DNA of 64,000 nt from Lunularia cruciata (GCA_948567375.1 OX419756.1:59162333-59226332); one strand, 5' to 3'. Counted from the stretch's first letter, positions 48,185 to 59,438 are shown. Numbers and translations are program-made. The notes: generated by a model from the letters alone, not told the origin.

Positions 48185-49810
48185 TTGAGCATTGGGCCAT
48201 CAAACCATCCAGTTACAATTTCATTAACCAATACCAACCATACCTCAAATTCAAATACACCATCTTCTGATTATTGGGAATTAGATTCAGAAGAAGGAAC
48301 TTCAAGTGTGGACATCAACATAGAAGAAGAGACCTCATTGGAGGAAGATGACTTTGAATCTGATTCAAATGTGCATCCCAAGTGTGCTATGGACTTTGTG
48401 TCTAAGCTAGAAGTTTTGAAGGACCTTGATAAATCACCATTGACACTAGAGGAGATAAAGAGTAGACTATCTACCCTCAAGTATAGTCCAAATGTTACTA
48501 AGGAGGAGAAGGTAAGATTTGAAGAGATTTTTCACAAGTTCATCTATGTGTTTACTTTCAATTACAAGGATCTCAAGGAAGTCACCTTGGTAGAGCACCG
48601 AATAGAAGTGGAGTCACATGCAAGACCAATCCACCATAGAAACATCACATTAGCCCACCAATAGCTTTGCTTATGAAGGAGGAGATTGATAAGCTCAAGA
48701 AAACTGAGTTTATTTTTGAGGTGTAGAATTCAAAATGGATGTCTCTAATTGTGATTGTGAAGAATGGCAAGCTTTGGGTATACATTGAGTACAAAAAGCT
48801 CATTTTTGTTACTAAGAAGGACAATTACTCATTTCCATTCATTGATGAGATCTTGAAGGAGGTTGTAGGTCATGAGAAGTACATTTTTGGGGATGGTTAT
48901 AATGATTAAAACCAAATAAAGATTACACTAAAGCATCAACAACTCACCACATTCACCACACCTTTGGGAACTTATGCTTTCAAAGTCATGCTCTTTGGGT
49001 TTTGTAATGCTCCAACCACATTTCAATGGTTCATGAACAAGATATTTGAGCCTTTTATTGGGAAATTTGTGGGAGTTTAGAGTTTAGGGTTTAGAGATTT
49101 CATTAATGACTTTTGTGCAAGGAGGAATACTTTCAGCACTTGATCAAATTTTTTCAATGCTTGGATGAAAAAAATGCCTCACACAACCCAAAGAAGTGCA
49201 TATTTAGTTGTGAAGAAGATCTTCTTTTAGGCATATTGTTTCCAAGGACAGAATAACAGTGGATCTTAAAAAGTTGAGGAAAATCTCATAGCTTCTATTC
49301 CCTTCAAGCTTGACAAAGTTATACCTATTCTTGGGGATGCTTGGGTAATATAGGAGATTCATCTTCTCATCTTCCAAAAAGGTTATGCATTGACCATTTA
49401 CATGAAAGAGGGTGTAGAATACATAGTGATTTTGGTGAAAAAGGAGGCTCTCAAAGCTTTTGAGGAACTCAACAATCCCTTGTTATGGCCTAAATCTTGC
49501 TAACCTGGTTGGAGTAAGTAGTTCATCCTTTACATTGATGCTTCCAATGTTGGTATAGGATGCACTCTTAGTCAATTCAACCAATATTAGCATGATCATC
49601 CAATAGTTTATGCTAGTAGACAAATGGTCCAAGCAGAGAAGAACTATTCAATCACAAAAAAGGAAGGGTTGGCAGTGATTTTTGGTCTCAAGAAGTTTTG
49701 ACACTACTTGATTGGAGGAAAGACCACCATTGTCATAGATTAAAAGCTTTGAAATACATCTTCAACAAGCCTAAAATGAAAGTGAGGTTAGCAAGGTAGA
49801 TGACACTCTT
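48185..49810 (+). pseudogene. pol: Reverse transcriptase/RNase H relic, no integrase
   Basis: The 159-codon frame at 48185-48664 covers the linker and the start of reverse transcriptase (FEEIFHKFIYVF, VEHRIEV). Beyond a stop, degraded motifs continue: IEYKKL (for the family's DYRKLN), FTTPLGTYAFKVMLFGFCNAPTTF cut by changes, and KIFEPFIGKF. The Asp-Asp motif region after 49,070 is destroyed. RNase H-like sequence ends with ARWMTLLFEYDYT near 49,830. No integrase, chromodomain or 3' LTR follows, so the element is 3'-truncated or the remainder is unrecognisable. The protease type argues for a non-chromovirus lineage. Confidence 0.65.
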
Positions 49811-49834
49811 ATTTGAGTATGATTACACCTAATG

Positions 49835-51162
49835 ATATGGCTAGTATAAATATTATAAGTCAATGAATATTATCAGATTACTCTACACCACTAAGGATCA
49901 AGTGTATGTGAGTTTTTTTGAGAAGTAAAAGATCACAAAAGCAAAAATCAATCCAACCTAATGTTTGAGATGAAAAATTTCATATATTTGATAATAATTA
50001 CACCATATGTGAACATAATGTGAATTTCACCTTTAAGAATATAGAAAGATCATCATAGTCTTTCACTAAAATCAAGCTCAAAGTTTTAAGAAATGAGAAT
50101 CTCTTATTTGCAAAGATGCATAGATAGCTTAAAGTCTTTAAAACATACATAAGAAAAATTCTTCTTGAAAAAATGTATTATGGTAAGACTTGATAAGATT
50201 CTACTATGAACCTTGTGCTTGGAAACTTAAACATGCTCAAAATACAAATAAGTAGCTATAGATGCTCAATCTTCTCCATTTTTAAAGGCAATATAGGCAT
50301 ACACATAGTCAAATATCATAAGAAAATAGTTGTCTTGAATTTGGACATTTGTAAATATTAGTTTGTGAGAATCCAATAAACTTCACTGGACCTTGTATAC
50401 CACTCTCCAAGAAAAGAATCACACAATTCAATTGGGAACATATAACATACACACTTGTTGGACCGTCCACAAATCCTATATCCCAAATTGAAGCTTGTAA
50501 ATTTAACAAGGAATATATATGAGAGGAAAACTTGCCAAACCACCTGTAATAAAGGTTTTCTTAGCCTTGACAAAATTTAGGTCAGAGAAGTTTACATCTT
50601 GGCTAAGAGAAGTTACTCCAAAAAGACTTTTATGAGTGGAGTTCCAATTGTCTCCAATTATTGGGAGAATGCAATTTCAATGTATTGATGCTTCATCTAA
50701 AGATTACTTATTAGTAGTTAGAAATAATTGTTCTCAAAGTTCATCATATGTTTTGTTTTTCCATGACAAAAAATCCTTTGTAAAATTTTTTGATCATAAG
50801 TAATAGCTTGAGTGAGGTTTGTTAGACCTTATTAATTACAAGACATCGAAGAGACACTCAAAAACTCTAGAAAGGAAGTTATATTTGACTATGCAACTAA
50901 GTTTGCTAAAGAAATTTTGCCTATTGCTCAAATAAAGCTGCAATATACCTCACTAGAACAAGTATCCTTAAATTTTTCATGTTGAGTAAGAGGCTCCAAA
51001 AAAAACTCCAGATTCCACAAGAATGTAAAGTAAGTGCTTTAATGTGAATACTATAGTCAAAGGATCTAAAAAAAGCAATATGGAGCTCATCAAACCCATC
51101 TCTGCAAGGAAATGTATGCTTGTATACCTTAAATGGTAAGCTTATGCTTGCTTGAATGGTAA
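49835..51162. other. AT-rich sequence, no recognised gene
   Basis: Minus-strand frames at 50309-50573 and 50921-51214 have no conserved motif. May include the decayed 3' part of the preceding element. Confidence 0.4.
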
Positions 51163-51167
51163 CCTTA

Positions 51168-51908
51168 TGTAATACTCTGAGTACAAGAGAAGAGAGAAAA
51201 CACAGATTACACACTCAACATTTGGTGCCCCAAAGGAGCACCTTCTCTTTATTATATAGACAAAGAGTATCTCCTCCAAGGAAGCTCCATCGTAGGATTA
51301 GGCACACACATAGGTGACATGTCATCAAGCTCCACCCTTGGATTACTTACTTGGATGGGTGACATGTCGGTCTAGGTCCTATCTGGTTGGTCAAATAAGC
51401 TTTGACTGGAGGGAATCTTTTAGGGAATCTTCTTGTAGGAGTCTCAGAATCACGTAAGGTACCATTGGAAAGCTCTCAATGAGACAAACTAGGGGGGAGG
51501 GAAGGCCAGCCTTTCCTCCTTTTGGGAAATGGGGGGGGGGGAATGTGCACATTTTTTAGGCCTAATTCATCCGTTTAGGCCTCCAAAATTGCCTTTGATT
51601 TTAGGCATATTTTGATTCCTACTCTATTAGTAGAAGTCCCCTTTTGGTGAAACCTCTTTCTGATCTGTTTAGTTCATCATATGCAACATCCTTCCAAATG
51701 TTACCAAACCAATTCTCACCTTTAAATCATATGTCTAGCTATTGGTTTTAAGGTTCTCAAGTCTATTTTGGTTTTTGCTCTATTAGTAGAAGTACTCTTT
51801 TGGTGATACTTCTATCTGATCTATTTTAACCATCATATATAAAATCATTCTAGATGTTACCAAACCAAATTTCACATCTAGATCATATGGCTAGCTTGTG
51901 GTATTACA
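51168..51908 (-). mobile_element. Solo LTR of the TGTAATAC family, TSD CCTTA
   Basis: 741 bp from TGTAATACTC to GGTATTACA, flanked by perfect CCTTA duplications at 51163-51167 and 51909-51913. No internal element sequence is attached, so it arose by recombination between the two LTRs of a former full element. Includes an 11-base G run at 51531-51541. Orientation (promoter on minus) is the same as in all other copies here. Confidence 0.95.
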
Positions 51909-51913
51909 CCTTA

Positions 51914-52801
51914 CCTCATAGGGGAACTTTCCTTATTATGTTTTCAAAATGCAAGGCTTGTGAGAAATTGAAATAAAACAGAGAGAGAAAGATGTTTTGC
52001 ATGATTGATTTGGTCTTGATAAGTCTAAACCTAAAAGAGAACTTTCAATTCAACTCTTATTAAAAGGTTAATGTACCTTGATAGAGACAATTTCCCCAAA
52101 AGTGTAATAAAATTATGCTTCAACTTCTATTATATATATATATGATAATTTGGTAGACCTTGAGAAGTTGATGCACAAAAAATGAAGCTTGGTACTAGTG
52201 TAGAAACTAACATCAATGCTAACATTGTGATGAAATATGAAAGATCTTTATCCTTTTAACAAGCAATTGAGAAAGATTGAAACTTGATAAAAATAAAGCG
52301 GATAAACATTTGCTTAATATTTATTGCACAAGCCTCTTAGTGCTTACCCAATGATATTTCTTGAGTACTCTCAAAAAAAAAAACTATTCTACACTACAAA
52401 GTACTTAAGTATAGGAAAATATTAACCATTATTTCATATGGCACTAATAAGATTATTAGATACTATAACTTGGATGAACATGAAGACTTCTCCAAAATGA
52501 AGTCAGAAAGTCAAATATCCCTAAGTGTCACTCTCTCTTTGTTTCATGTTATATCATTACTATAAATCCAACCATCATTCCTCATATAGATTGTTTATAT
52601 GGAATATAAGACAAACACACCTAATATACTTGTCATAGACTTCATTCACAAGTCTTGATCAGCTATACTTAACTTTTCTCACAAGCTACTTTTGACTTTA
52701 TCTAGAAGCAACACCTAACTTCAATATCAAGCTAGTCTCCACTTTATCTAGAGGTCCATGCTTAATTTAACTTACAAAGTTTTTAGAAACCTCTTTACTA
52801 G
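51914..52801. other. AT-rich intergenic sequence
   Basis: Between the solo LTR and the next element. No motif, but a short TA microsatellite-like run near 52,132-52,143. Together with 59444 onward it formed one continuous stretch before the 52807 insertion. Confidence 0.45.
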
Positions 52802-52806
52802 CCAAT
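52802..52806 (+). other. Target-site duplication CCAAT, left
   Basis: CCAAT here and at 59439-59443, directly outside the two LTRs. Confidence 0.95.
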
Positions 52807-53543
52807 TCTAATACTCCGAGGACAAGAGAAGAGAGAAAACATGGATTGGACACTCAAACATTCGATGCCCCAAAGGAGCACCTTCTCTTTATTATCTACA
52901 CAAAGAGGATCTCCTCCAAGGAAGCTCCACCATAGGATTAGGCACACAGATAGGTGACATGTCAACAAGCTCCACCCTTGGATTACTTACTCGGATGGGT
53001 GACATGTCTGGTCTAGATCCTATCTGGTTGGTCAAACAAGCTTTGACCGGAGGGAATCTTTTAGGGAATCTTCTTGTAGGAATCTCAAAATCACATGAGC
53101 AAGGTACCGTTGGAAAGCTCTTGACGAGACAAAGCAGGGGGGAGGGAAGCCTAGATTTTCCTCTATTAGGGGGCATATGCACATTTTCAAGGCCTAATTC
53201 ATCCGTTTAGGCCTCCGACATTGCCTTCAAAGATTTCAAGCAAATTTCAGTTCCTACTCTATTAGTAGAAGTCCACTTTTGGTGATACCTCTTTCTGATC
53301 TGTTTAGTCCATCATGTGTGACATCCTTCTAGATGTAACAAAACCAATTCTCACCTTTAAATCATATGTCTAGCTATTGGTTCTAAGGTTCTCAAGTCTA
53401 TTTTGGTTTTTGCCCTATTAGTAGAAGTACTCTTTTGGTGAAACTTCTATCTAATCTATTTTTACCATCATGTATAACATCATTCTAGATGTAGCCAAAT
53501 CAAATTTCACATCTAGATCATATGGCTAGCTCTTGGTATTACA
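52807..53543 (-). repeat. LTR, left copy (3' LTR), 737 bp
   Basis: TCTAATACTCC ... GGTATTACA. About 95% alike to the right LTR by eye. The G run is only five bases here. The frames at 52892-53182 (-) and 52959-53210 (+) are inside the LTR and recur at 58778-59077; they are not genes. Confidence 0.95.
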
Positions 53544-53559
53544 GACCTCCCTCCTTTTA
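53544..53559 (-). other. Polypurine tract
   Basis: On the minus strand AAAAGGAGGGAGGTC directly precedes the 3' LTR. It is the primer site for plus-strand DNA synthesis in the element. Confidence 0.85.
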
Positions 53560-53800
53560 AGACGCAATGTCCTCGTTGTGCAATTGTTGCTCAAATGCTT
53601 GCACCAACACCGGTGCATGTGTCAAATTGGCAATGGGCTCCCAGGTTGCTTCATAGAGGGAGTAACCTTTCCATTTTACTAGATAGTCCACCCATGGATG
53701 GTGAGTACCAAACATGCATTTTTGGAGAATCTGCTCCACTTCATATTCCTCTATGCCATCAATGAGTGTCGGACAAGGTCAAATGTCTTGTGTGGAATGA
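53557..53800 (-). pseudogene. Chromodomain, intact-looking
   Basis: EQILQK, then DYLVKWKGYSLYEATWEPI and a C-terminal helix (VQAFEQQL). The three aromatic positions expected to bind methyl-lysine are plausible (Tyr, Trp, Trp). Unlike the 35426 element, the TWEP motif is intact. The frame closes at a TAG shortly before the purine tract, the normal place for the polyprotein end. Confidence 0.85.
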
Positions 53801-54850
53801 CCTTGGCCTGATTGGGGAGAATATCTTTGTAGTAGGGAGACATGGAACACTGGATGGATCTTCATGTGTGGTGGTAGCTCAAGGTGATGGGCCACAATGC
53901 CAACGCAACGAAGAATCAAGAAAGGCCCAATAAAATGAGATCTTAGCTTACGAGGTCCAACCAATGTGAGGTTGGTTGTTGATAGCCACACTTGATCCCC
54001 AACATTGAACTCCATGTGCCTACGGTGTGCATCAGCATACTGCTTTTGTTGATTTTGTGCAATCTATAATCTGTGCTTAGCGCTCTCCACACCTTGTTGG
54101 ATTCTAGAAACAAATGTGTTGACTGCATCGACCTTGGTAGCCACTGGACGGATCTTCATAAAGCTAGAAGGTGTGAAGGGATGCTCACCATACATGAGGA
54201 AGAATGGAGTGACCTGGGTGGATGCATTCACCAAATTGTTGTAAGCAAATTGCACCAACGGGAGTAGGGTGTCCCACCTCTCTTGCTCTTCTAAGGTGAA
54301 GCCGCATAACTTGTCTTCAATCATGCAATTAGCCCGCTGTGTTTGGCCATCTATTTGTGGATGGTAAGTTGTGGACATGGCCAACTTGGTTTTGAAGAGA
54401 CCAAAGAGTGTTCACCAAAACTAACTAGTGAATTGGGTGCCTCTATCGGTGATGAGTACTCTAGACAAGCCATGGTGAGCAAAGACTGCATCTAAGTATA
54501 ATTGAGCTAATTGTGGAGCGGTCACTTCCTTGGTGGTAGGGCGTACATGAATCATTTTGCTGAGTGGGTCCACAAAGACCACGATGGAGTCCAACCCTGA
54601 GGTGGTCTTGGGTAATTCACAGACAAGATCCATACTCACTTGTACCCAACGTTGGGTTGGAGTGGGGAGAGGTTGAAGGAGCCCTACAGGAGCTTGATTA
54701 GAAGCTTTGTTTTGTTGACAAAGTAGGCAGTTGTGCACGTAGTCCATCACGTCGTTGCTCATCTTGGGCCAATAGTAATGGCACTTGACTGCATCCAAGG
54801 TCTTGTCCACTCCGACATGACCTACAATGGCCGTATCATGACATTCCGCT
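53779..54850 (-). pseudogene. pol: Integrase, two interruptions
   Basis: The zinc domain has the HHCC set (ECHDTAIVGHVG, then CLLC). The core follows in two pieces: 54421-54810 with VSMDLV and ITDRGTQFTS (both Asp), and 54064-54384 with AMSTTYHPQIDGQTQRAN and IEDKL (the Glu). Between them, about 54,385-54,420, lies a stop. A further stop near 54,064 precedes AQNQQKQYADAHRR and the GDQVWL/GPFLIL C-terminal domain (53779-54015), then HPVFHVSLLQ. All catalytic residues are present. Confidence 0.85.
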
Positions 54851-55500
54851 AGAATGGTAGTGCGTAATTTTGGGACATTTGGTATCCATAATCTACCATT
54901 CCAAAAGGTGAGTCCTTGGGTGTTGTTGATACCTTTGGATGATTATGCCTCTACAATCTATGGATCAGTTTTTGTAGCTGCCAGAATCTCTGGCCAGAAT
55001 TCAGTGTTAATCTTAACCTCTGCCACCAAGTTGTTTTCCATTGGCATACGGGTGAATGCATCTGCAAGTTGCTTCTTACCTTCCACGTAGGGGATTGTCA
55101 TGTTGAAGCATTGTTGCCACTTTTCCCACCGAATTTAGCAACCAGATAGATCCTTCTGCATCTCGAGGTAGACTAGAGGTTTATGGTCTGTGTCTACTAC
55201 AAATGCCTTCTCGCCTAGATAGTGCTTCCAATCCTTGGTTGCCTGAATGATGGCCAACTCTTCTTGTTCTGTGGTGTGGTAGTTGCGCTCTACCAATAAC
55301 AACTTTCAAGAGAAATATGCAATTGGATGCCATCCATCATGCCACTCTTGTTGTAGGACTGCTCCTATTGCTACGCTTGATGCATCTGTAGCCAACTTGA
55401 TTGGATGTTTTGGGTCATACCACTTCAAGATTGGTGCATGTAGTAAGGCGGCTTTCAATTCTTGAAAGGCTAACTCTTGTGCAGTTCCCCATGTCTACTT
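54851..55500 (-). pseudogene. pol: RNase H domain
   Basis: LATDASSVAIGAVLQQ carries the catalytic Asp. The Glu follows in TTEQEELA, then VDTDHKPL, and ADAF(T)RMP at the end in place of the usual ADALSR. At least three stops interrupt the frame, for example after YFS, where relatives have Arg or Lys. The tether to integrase contains NTQGLTFWNGRL. Confidence 0.75.
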
Positions 55501-56400
55501 CTTCCCCTTGCCAAGTAGTGCCATTAAAGGCTGTGCAACCTTGGAGAAGTCCTTGACAAATTTACGATAGAATCCTGTTAACCCCAAGAAGCTCTTAAGT
55601 TGAGTCTGATCTTCTAAGGCACTCTATTTTTGAATGACCTCTATTTTATCCATCAATACTTGAATGCCCTCTACACTTACTCTATGCCCCAAGTAGTCTA
55701 CTTCAGACTTGCCAAACTCACACTTTGAGATTTTGGCATACAATTGATTCTGTCTTAGAATCTAGAGGACCTCTCGTAGATGTTGTTTATGTTCTATCAT
55801 CGTGCTACTATATACTAAGATATTGTCCAAGAACACAATAATAGACTTATCCAAGTATGGACAAAATATGTCATTCATTAGACTCATGAAAGTGGCAAGT
55901 GCATTGGTGAGGCCAAAAGGCATCACAAGATACTCAAAATGGCCATACTTGGTTTGAAAGGCAGTTTTGTACACATCTTCCTCTGCAATTTGGATTTGAT
56001 TGTAACCGCTCCACAAGTCCAATTTGGTGAAGTATATCGATCCATGGAGTTGATCAAAAAGGTCATCCATGCGAGGTAAGGGGTATTTGTTCTTCATTGT
56101 TTGCCGATTGAGACCCCAATAGTCAATGTACATGTGCATTGTACCATCCTTCTTCACAAACAAGACAGGGCCCTATATGGTGATATGCTAGGTTGGATGA
56201 ACCCCTCTACAGCATCTCCTCAATTTGAGTCTTACACTCCTCCAACTCATGAGGTGATAGGCAATATGGGGCCTTACAAGGAGGTGTCTTCCCTGAGAGT
56301 GTCTCAATTTTGTGATCTACTCGCCTTTTTGGTGGTAATCCTGAGGGTAGATCATCAAGAAAGACATCTTGAAACTCATCCACCACATCCTTCAATTTCT
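55501..56400 (-). pseudogene. pol: Reverse transcriptase with altered catalytic motif
   Basis: 56207-56395 is the N-terminal part (VDEFQDVF, then DHKIETLSG) and 55762-56163 the palm: [55 protein letters not shown]. The YxDD-type motif reads FLDNILVYS. The second Asp is Asn (codon 55822-55824), a single G-to-A change that should abolish polymerisation. Thumb sequence continues to about 55,500 in other frames. A short frame break near 56,170-56,206 separates the two pieces. Confidence 0.85.
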
Positions 56401-56900
56401 CAAGAATTTGTCCATCAAGTTGTGCACTCTAGACTTCTCTTATTAGACCCATGAAACATCTATCGGTCTTACAAACAGTTGCCGTCCCTATGACATATAG
56501 AGGTAGTTTCTACTTGTGTGATTTTTCTTTAACCCCAATGATTGACCATTGGTGGGTTCTCACTACTTTCTCCCTCCAATCTACCATAGGGTTGTAATGC
56601 TCCATCCATGGCATGCCTAAAATTCATCATAACGAGCTAATTGTATCACTCGCCACTCAATTGCTTCTTGATATTCTCCTACAGAGAGTGTTACCCGTCT
56701 AGGTAATGATTCAATCCTCTCTGTTTACCCATTAGGTAACTCTACTTCTTCACTATCATCTCTCTCTAGATCCATTCCCAATCCTATTGCAACAAAGCAA
56801 GACAAGAAATTCTCTATTGCTCCAGGATCTATTTATACTCTCACTTGATTACCTTTTAGGATTCTATTCACAATAATCAATTGTGAGGTTGCCTTTCGGG
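56401..56900 (-). pseudogene. pro: Protease domain, decayed
   Basis: Minus strand: IDPGAIENFLS at about 56,800-56,830 resembles the retropepsin strand with Asp-Pro-Gly in place of Asp-Ser-Gly, with a stop just before it. LGMPWMEHYNPMVDW at about 56,570-56,620 is the closing motif. Frame changes lie between. Function is lost. Confidence 0.65.
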
Positions 56901-56999
56901 ATCTTTGTGCATTAGTCTTCTTCCTTCCCTTGCTTCTCTGCTTCCTTATTAAGCCAATAAGGCCACGAGGTACATTTATTGGCGATCTTTGTTTTCCAA

Positions 57000-58060
57000 A
57001 GTGATTTTTACCTCCTCCTCTTCAATGTTCTTCTCCATATTGTTCAAAGATTGCCTGGATGAAGGCCGGGGGCCTCTAGGGAAACGAGTGCAATAGTCGG
57101 TAGATATGTGCCCAATATGGCCACAATTGTAACAATGGCGTTGTTCTCCTCAAGTCCCTTCTCCTTGTGGGACTCCATCTCTTTGTTCTTCTACCCGTCC
57201 ACGCTCCCTTTGAAGCGGTCGTGCTCCTCAATCCCATAATCAAAGGTTGCCCAATTCCATCGGTATAGGTCCACCCATGTGTGACATTTCTGCCCGATAA
57301 TGTTGAGGTGGAACTACTCTTTCACCTCCACCTAATGCTCTTGCTATTCTCTGCGCACAAGCTATGGCTCCAAATACCGTGCGAGGATTTTGCACCATGA
57401 CTTCTTAGCAAATCCGCTCTTTCAACCCTTGTTTGAAATTGTCGAGAGCCTTTGCTGGACTCATGTCGGCAATTGCGACTTGTAGATCCAAAAATGCCTC
57501 CACATCCTCTTGTGTGCTATTCTTCTGTCTTAATCCTCCTAGTCAGGTTAGAGCCATCTACACAGAATCCACCGAGTGGAAATTCTTCTTGTGCGCAATG
57601 CAAGAAGGATTCAAGAATCCTTCTTGCATTGCTGTCCATGTGATCTCCCTTCTCTCTGCCAACATGGATCGTTCCCAAGCATCATACCATGTGAAGGCTT
57701 TATCGGTCAAGTACCCACATGCAAACACGCCTGTAGCATGCTCTGTGATCTCTATTGAGAACAATCGGAAATATTGATTCATTCTCGAGATCCAATTTTC
57801 CACTACTCCCATCATACGATGCCCCTTATAAGGCTCGATGTTGCAGGTCTTCTTCATCCGGAGTAGCAATGTGGCTTCATTGTTGATAGGGTTTGTAAGC
57901 ACGGGTGCCTCTCCAAGTACTTCAGTCGCAGGTATTGGGTTTTGAGACAACTCTTCTTCTTGCATGGCTTGATCATTCTTGAGGATCTGCACTTGACTTT
58001 GTAATGTTTCCATGGTCATCTTAATCTCTAAAAATTCATTCAACATGCCTTGCATTCCTT
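57000..58060 (-). pseudogene. gag: gag, zinc knuckle shifted
   Basis: The frame 57558-58055 starts with MQGMLNEFLEIKMTMETLQ, a coiled coil, and contains NWISRMNQYFRL and YLTDKAFTWYDAWE, conserved gag capsid motifs. After the stop near 57,558, sequence continues with FLDLQVAIADMSPAKAL and NFKQGLKERI. Near 57,090-57,135 CYNCGHIGHISTDYC has Tyr where the fourth ligand belongs, although a Cys follows directly. A perfect 17-bp hairpin lies inside the coding region at 57595-57632. Confidence 0.8.
57595..57632. repeat. Perfect 17-bp hairpin inside gag
   Basis: GCAATGCAAGAAGGATT (57595-57611) and its exact reverse complement (57616-57632), loop CAAG. In the protein sense it lies just after the WTAMQEGF stretch. 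Confidence 0.95.
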
Positions 58061-58679
58061 ACACCAACTCTTACAATTGCGGATCCATGGTTCCTGCAAC
58101 AATCAATTGCTAATGTCTACTTCAATACAGAGTCAATATGATCACTCTGGAAGGCGCACAAACTATCGGAACTACCATTGGGACCTCCGATGCTATCACT
58201 TGTTGATAATACTCCTCACCAAAATTCCTAACCACAAAATCTCTAAACATCACTTATGGTCTCACTACATAACGGATTTCTACTTGAGTGTTGAAAGAGA
58301 GAGGATTTGGAGCATTGATATCCATTATATCATAATAGAATGTAGATTGTCAAATCCCACTCTCTGTCATATATCACCACAGGTAGAATCACCGTGTTTG
58401 GTGAGTTCATCACTCTATCCTTGAATTTTGCATCAAAGTGATAAACTAGCGATTCCCTTCATCTCCTCACACTGGATGTACATAACCTTGATGTGGAATG
58501 GATTTGAAAATGGAAAGCTAGGTGCAGGAAATTGTCCTCCCGGCGCATCCATCTCATCCGCTCTCTAAAGTCCTTCCTAAGTCTTGCAATTTCTCTATGT
58601 TCTACACCTCAAATTACTCAATTTCAGTAGTTCGTGCTATTCCAAGAAGGATGATCCACTCTCTTGGACTAAAACAATT
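58061..58679 (-). other. Leader of the minus-strand element
   Basis: Between gag and primer site. No conserved protein; the plus-strand frame 58050-58424 is a shadow. Corresponds to the 5' untranslated leader. Confidence 0.6.
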
Positions 58680-58691
58680 GCTCTGATACCA
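58680..58691 (-). other. Primer binding site (initiator Met tRNA)
   Basis: TGGTATCAGAGC on the minus strand, one base inside the 5' LTR end at 58693. Confidence 0.95.
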
Positions 58692-58692
58692 T

Positions 58693-59438
58693 TGTAATAC
58701 TCAAAGGACAAGAGAAGAGAGAAAACACGGATTGCACACTCAAACTTCTGATGCCCCAAAGGAGCACCTTCTCTTTATTATATAGACAAAGAGGATCCCC
58801 TCCAAGGAAGCTCCACCATAGGATTAGGCACACAGATAGGTGACATGTCAACAAGCTCCACCCTTGGATTACTTACTCGGATGGATGACATGTCTGGTCT
58901 AGGTCCTATCTGGTTGGTCAAACAAGCTTTGACCGGAGGGAATCTTTTAGGGAATCTTCTTGTAGGAATCTCAAAATCACATGAGTAAGGTACCATTGGA
59001 AAGCTCTTGATGAGACAAAGCGAGGAGTAGGGAAGGCCAAACTTCCTACATTTGGGGGGGGGGGGCAGAATTTGCACATTTTTGAGGCCTGATTCATCCG
59101 TTTAGGCCTCCGAAATTGCCTTCAAAGATTTTAGGCGTATTTCAGTTCCTACTCTATTAATAGAAGTCCACTTTTGGTGATACCTCTTTCTGATCTGTTT
59201 AGTCCATCATGTGTGACATCCTTCTAGATGTTACCAAACCAATTCTCACCTTTAAATCATATGTCTAGCTATTGGTTCTAAGGTTCTCAAGTCTATTTGG
59301 GTTTCTACCCTATTAGTAGAAGTACTCTTTTGGTGAAACTTCTATCTAATCTATTTTTACCATTATGTATAACATCATTCTAGATGTTACCAAACCAAAT
59401 TTCACATCTAGATCATATGGCTAGCTCTTGGTATTACA
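58693..59438 (-). repeat. LTR, right copy (5' LTR), 746 bp
   Basis: TGTAATACTC ... GGTATTACA on the plus strand. On the minus strand a CTATATAATAAAG box (about 58770-58785) is the likely TATA element. Contains a 12-base G run at 59054-59065. Confidence 0.95.

Larger units (their letters stand above)
52807..59438 (-). mobile_element. Ty3/gypsy chromovirus, complete structure, minus strand
   Basis: 6632 bp with LTRs of 737 bp (left, element 3') and 746 bp (right, element 5') and the perfect duplication CCAAT. Read on the minus strand: 5' LTR, primer site TGGTATCAGAGC, gag, protease, reverse transcriptase, RNase H, integrase, C-terminal chromodomain, purine tract AAAAGGAGGGAGG, 3' LTR. The left LTR starts TCTAATAC instead of TGTAATAC, which spoils the terminal dinucleotide. 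Coding regions have several stops and a mutated catalytic Asp in reverse transcriptase, so it is non-autonomous now. It inserted into AT-rich DNA next to an older relative at 59.6-64 kb. Confidence 0.95.

Noticed and set aside
52892..53210. Frames of 96 and 83 residues that recur at 58778-59077
   Set aside because: They lie entirely within LTRs; recurrence reflects the repeat, not a gene family.
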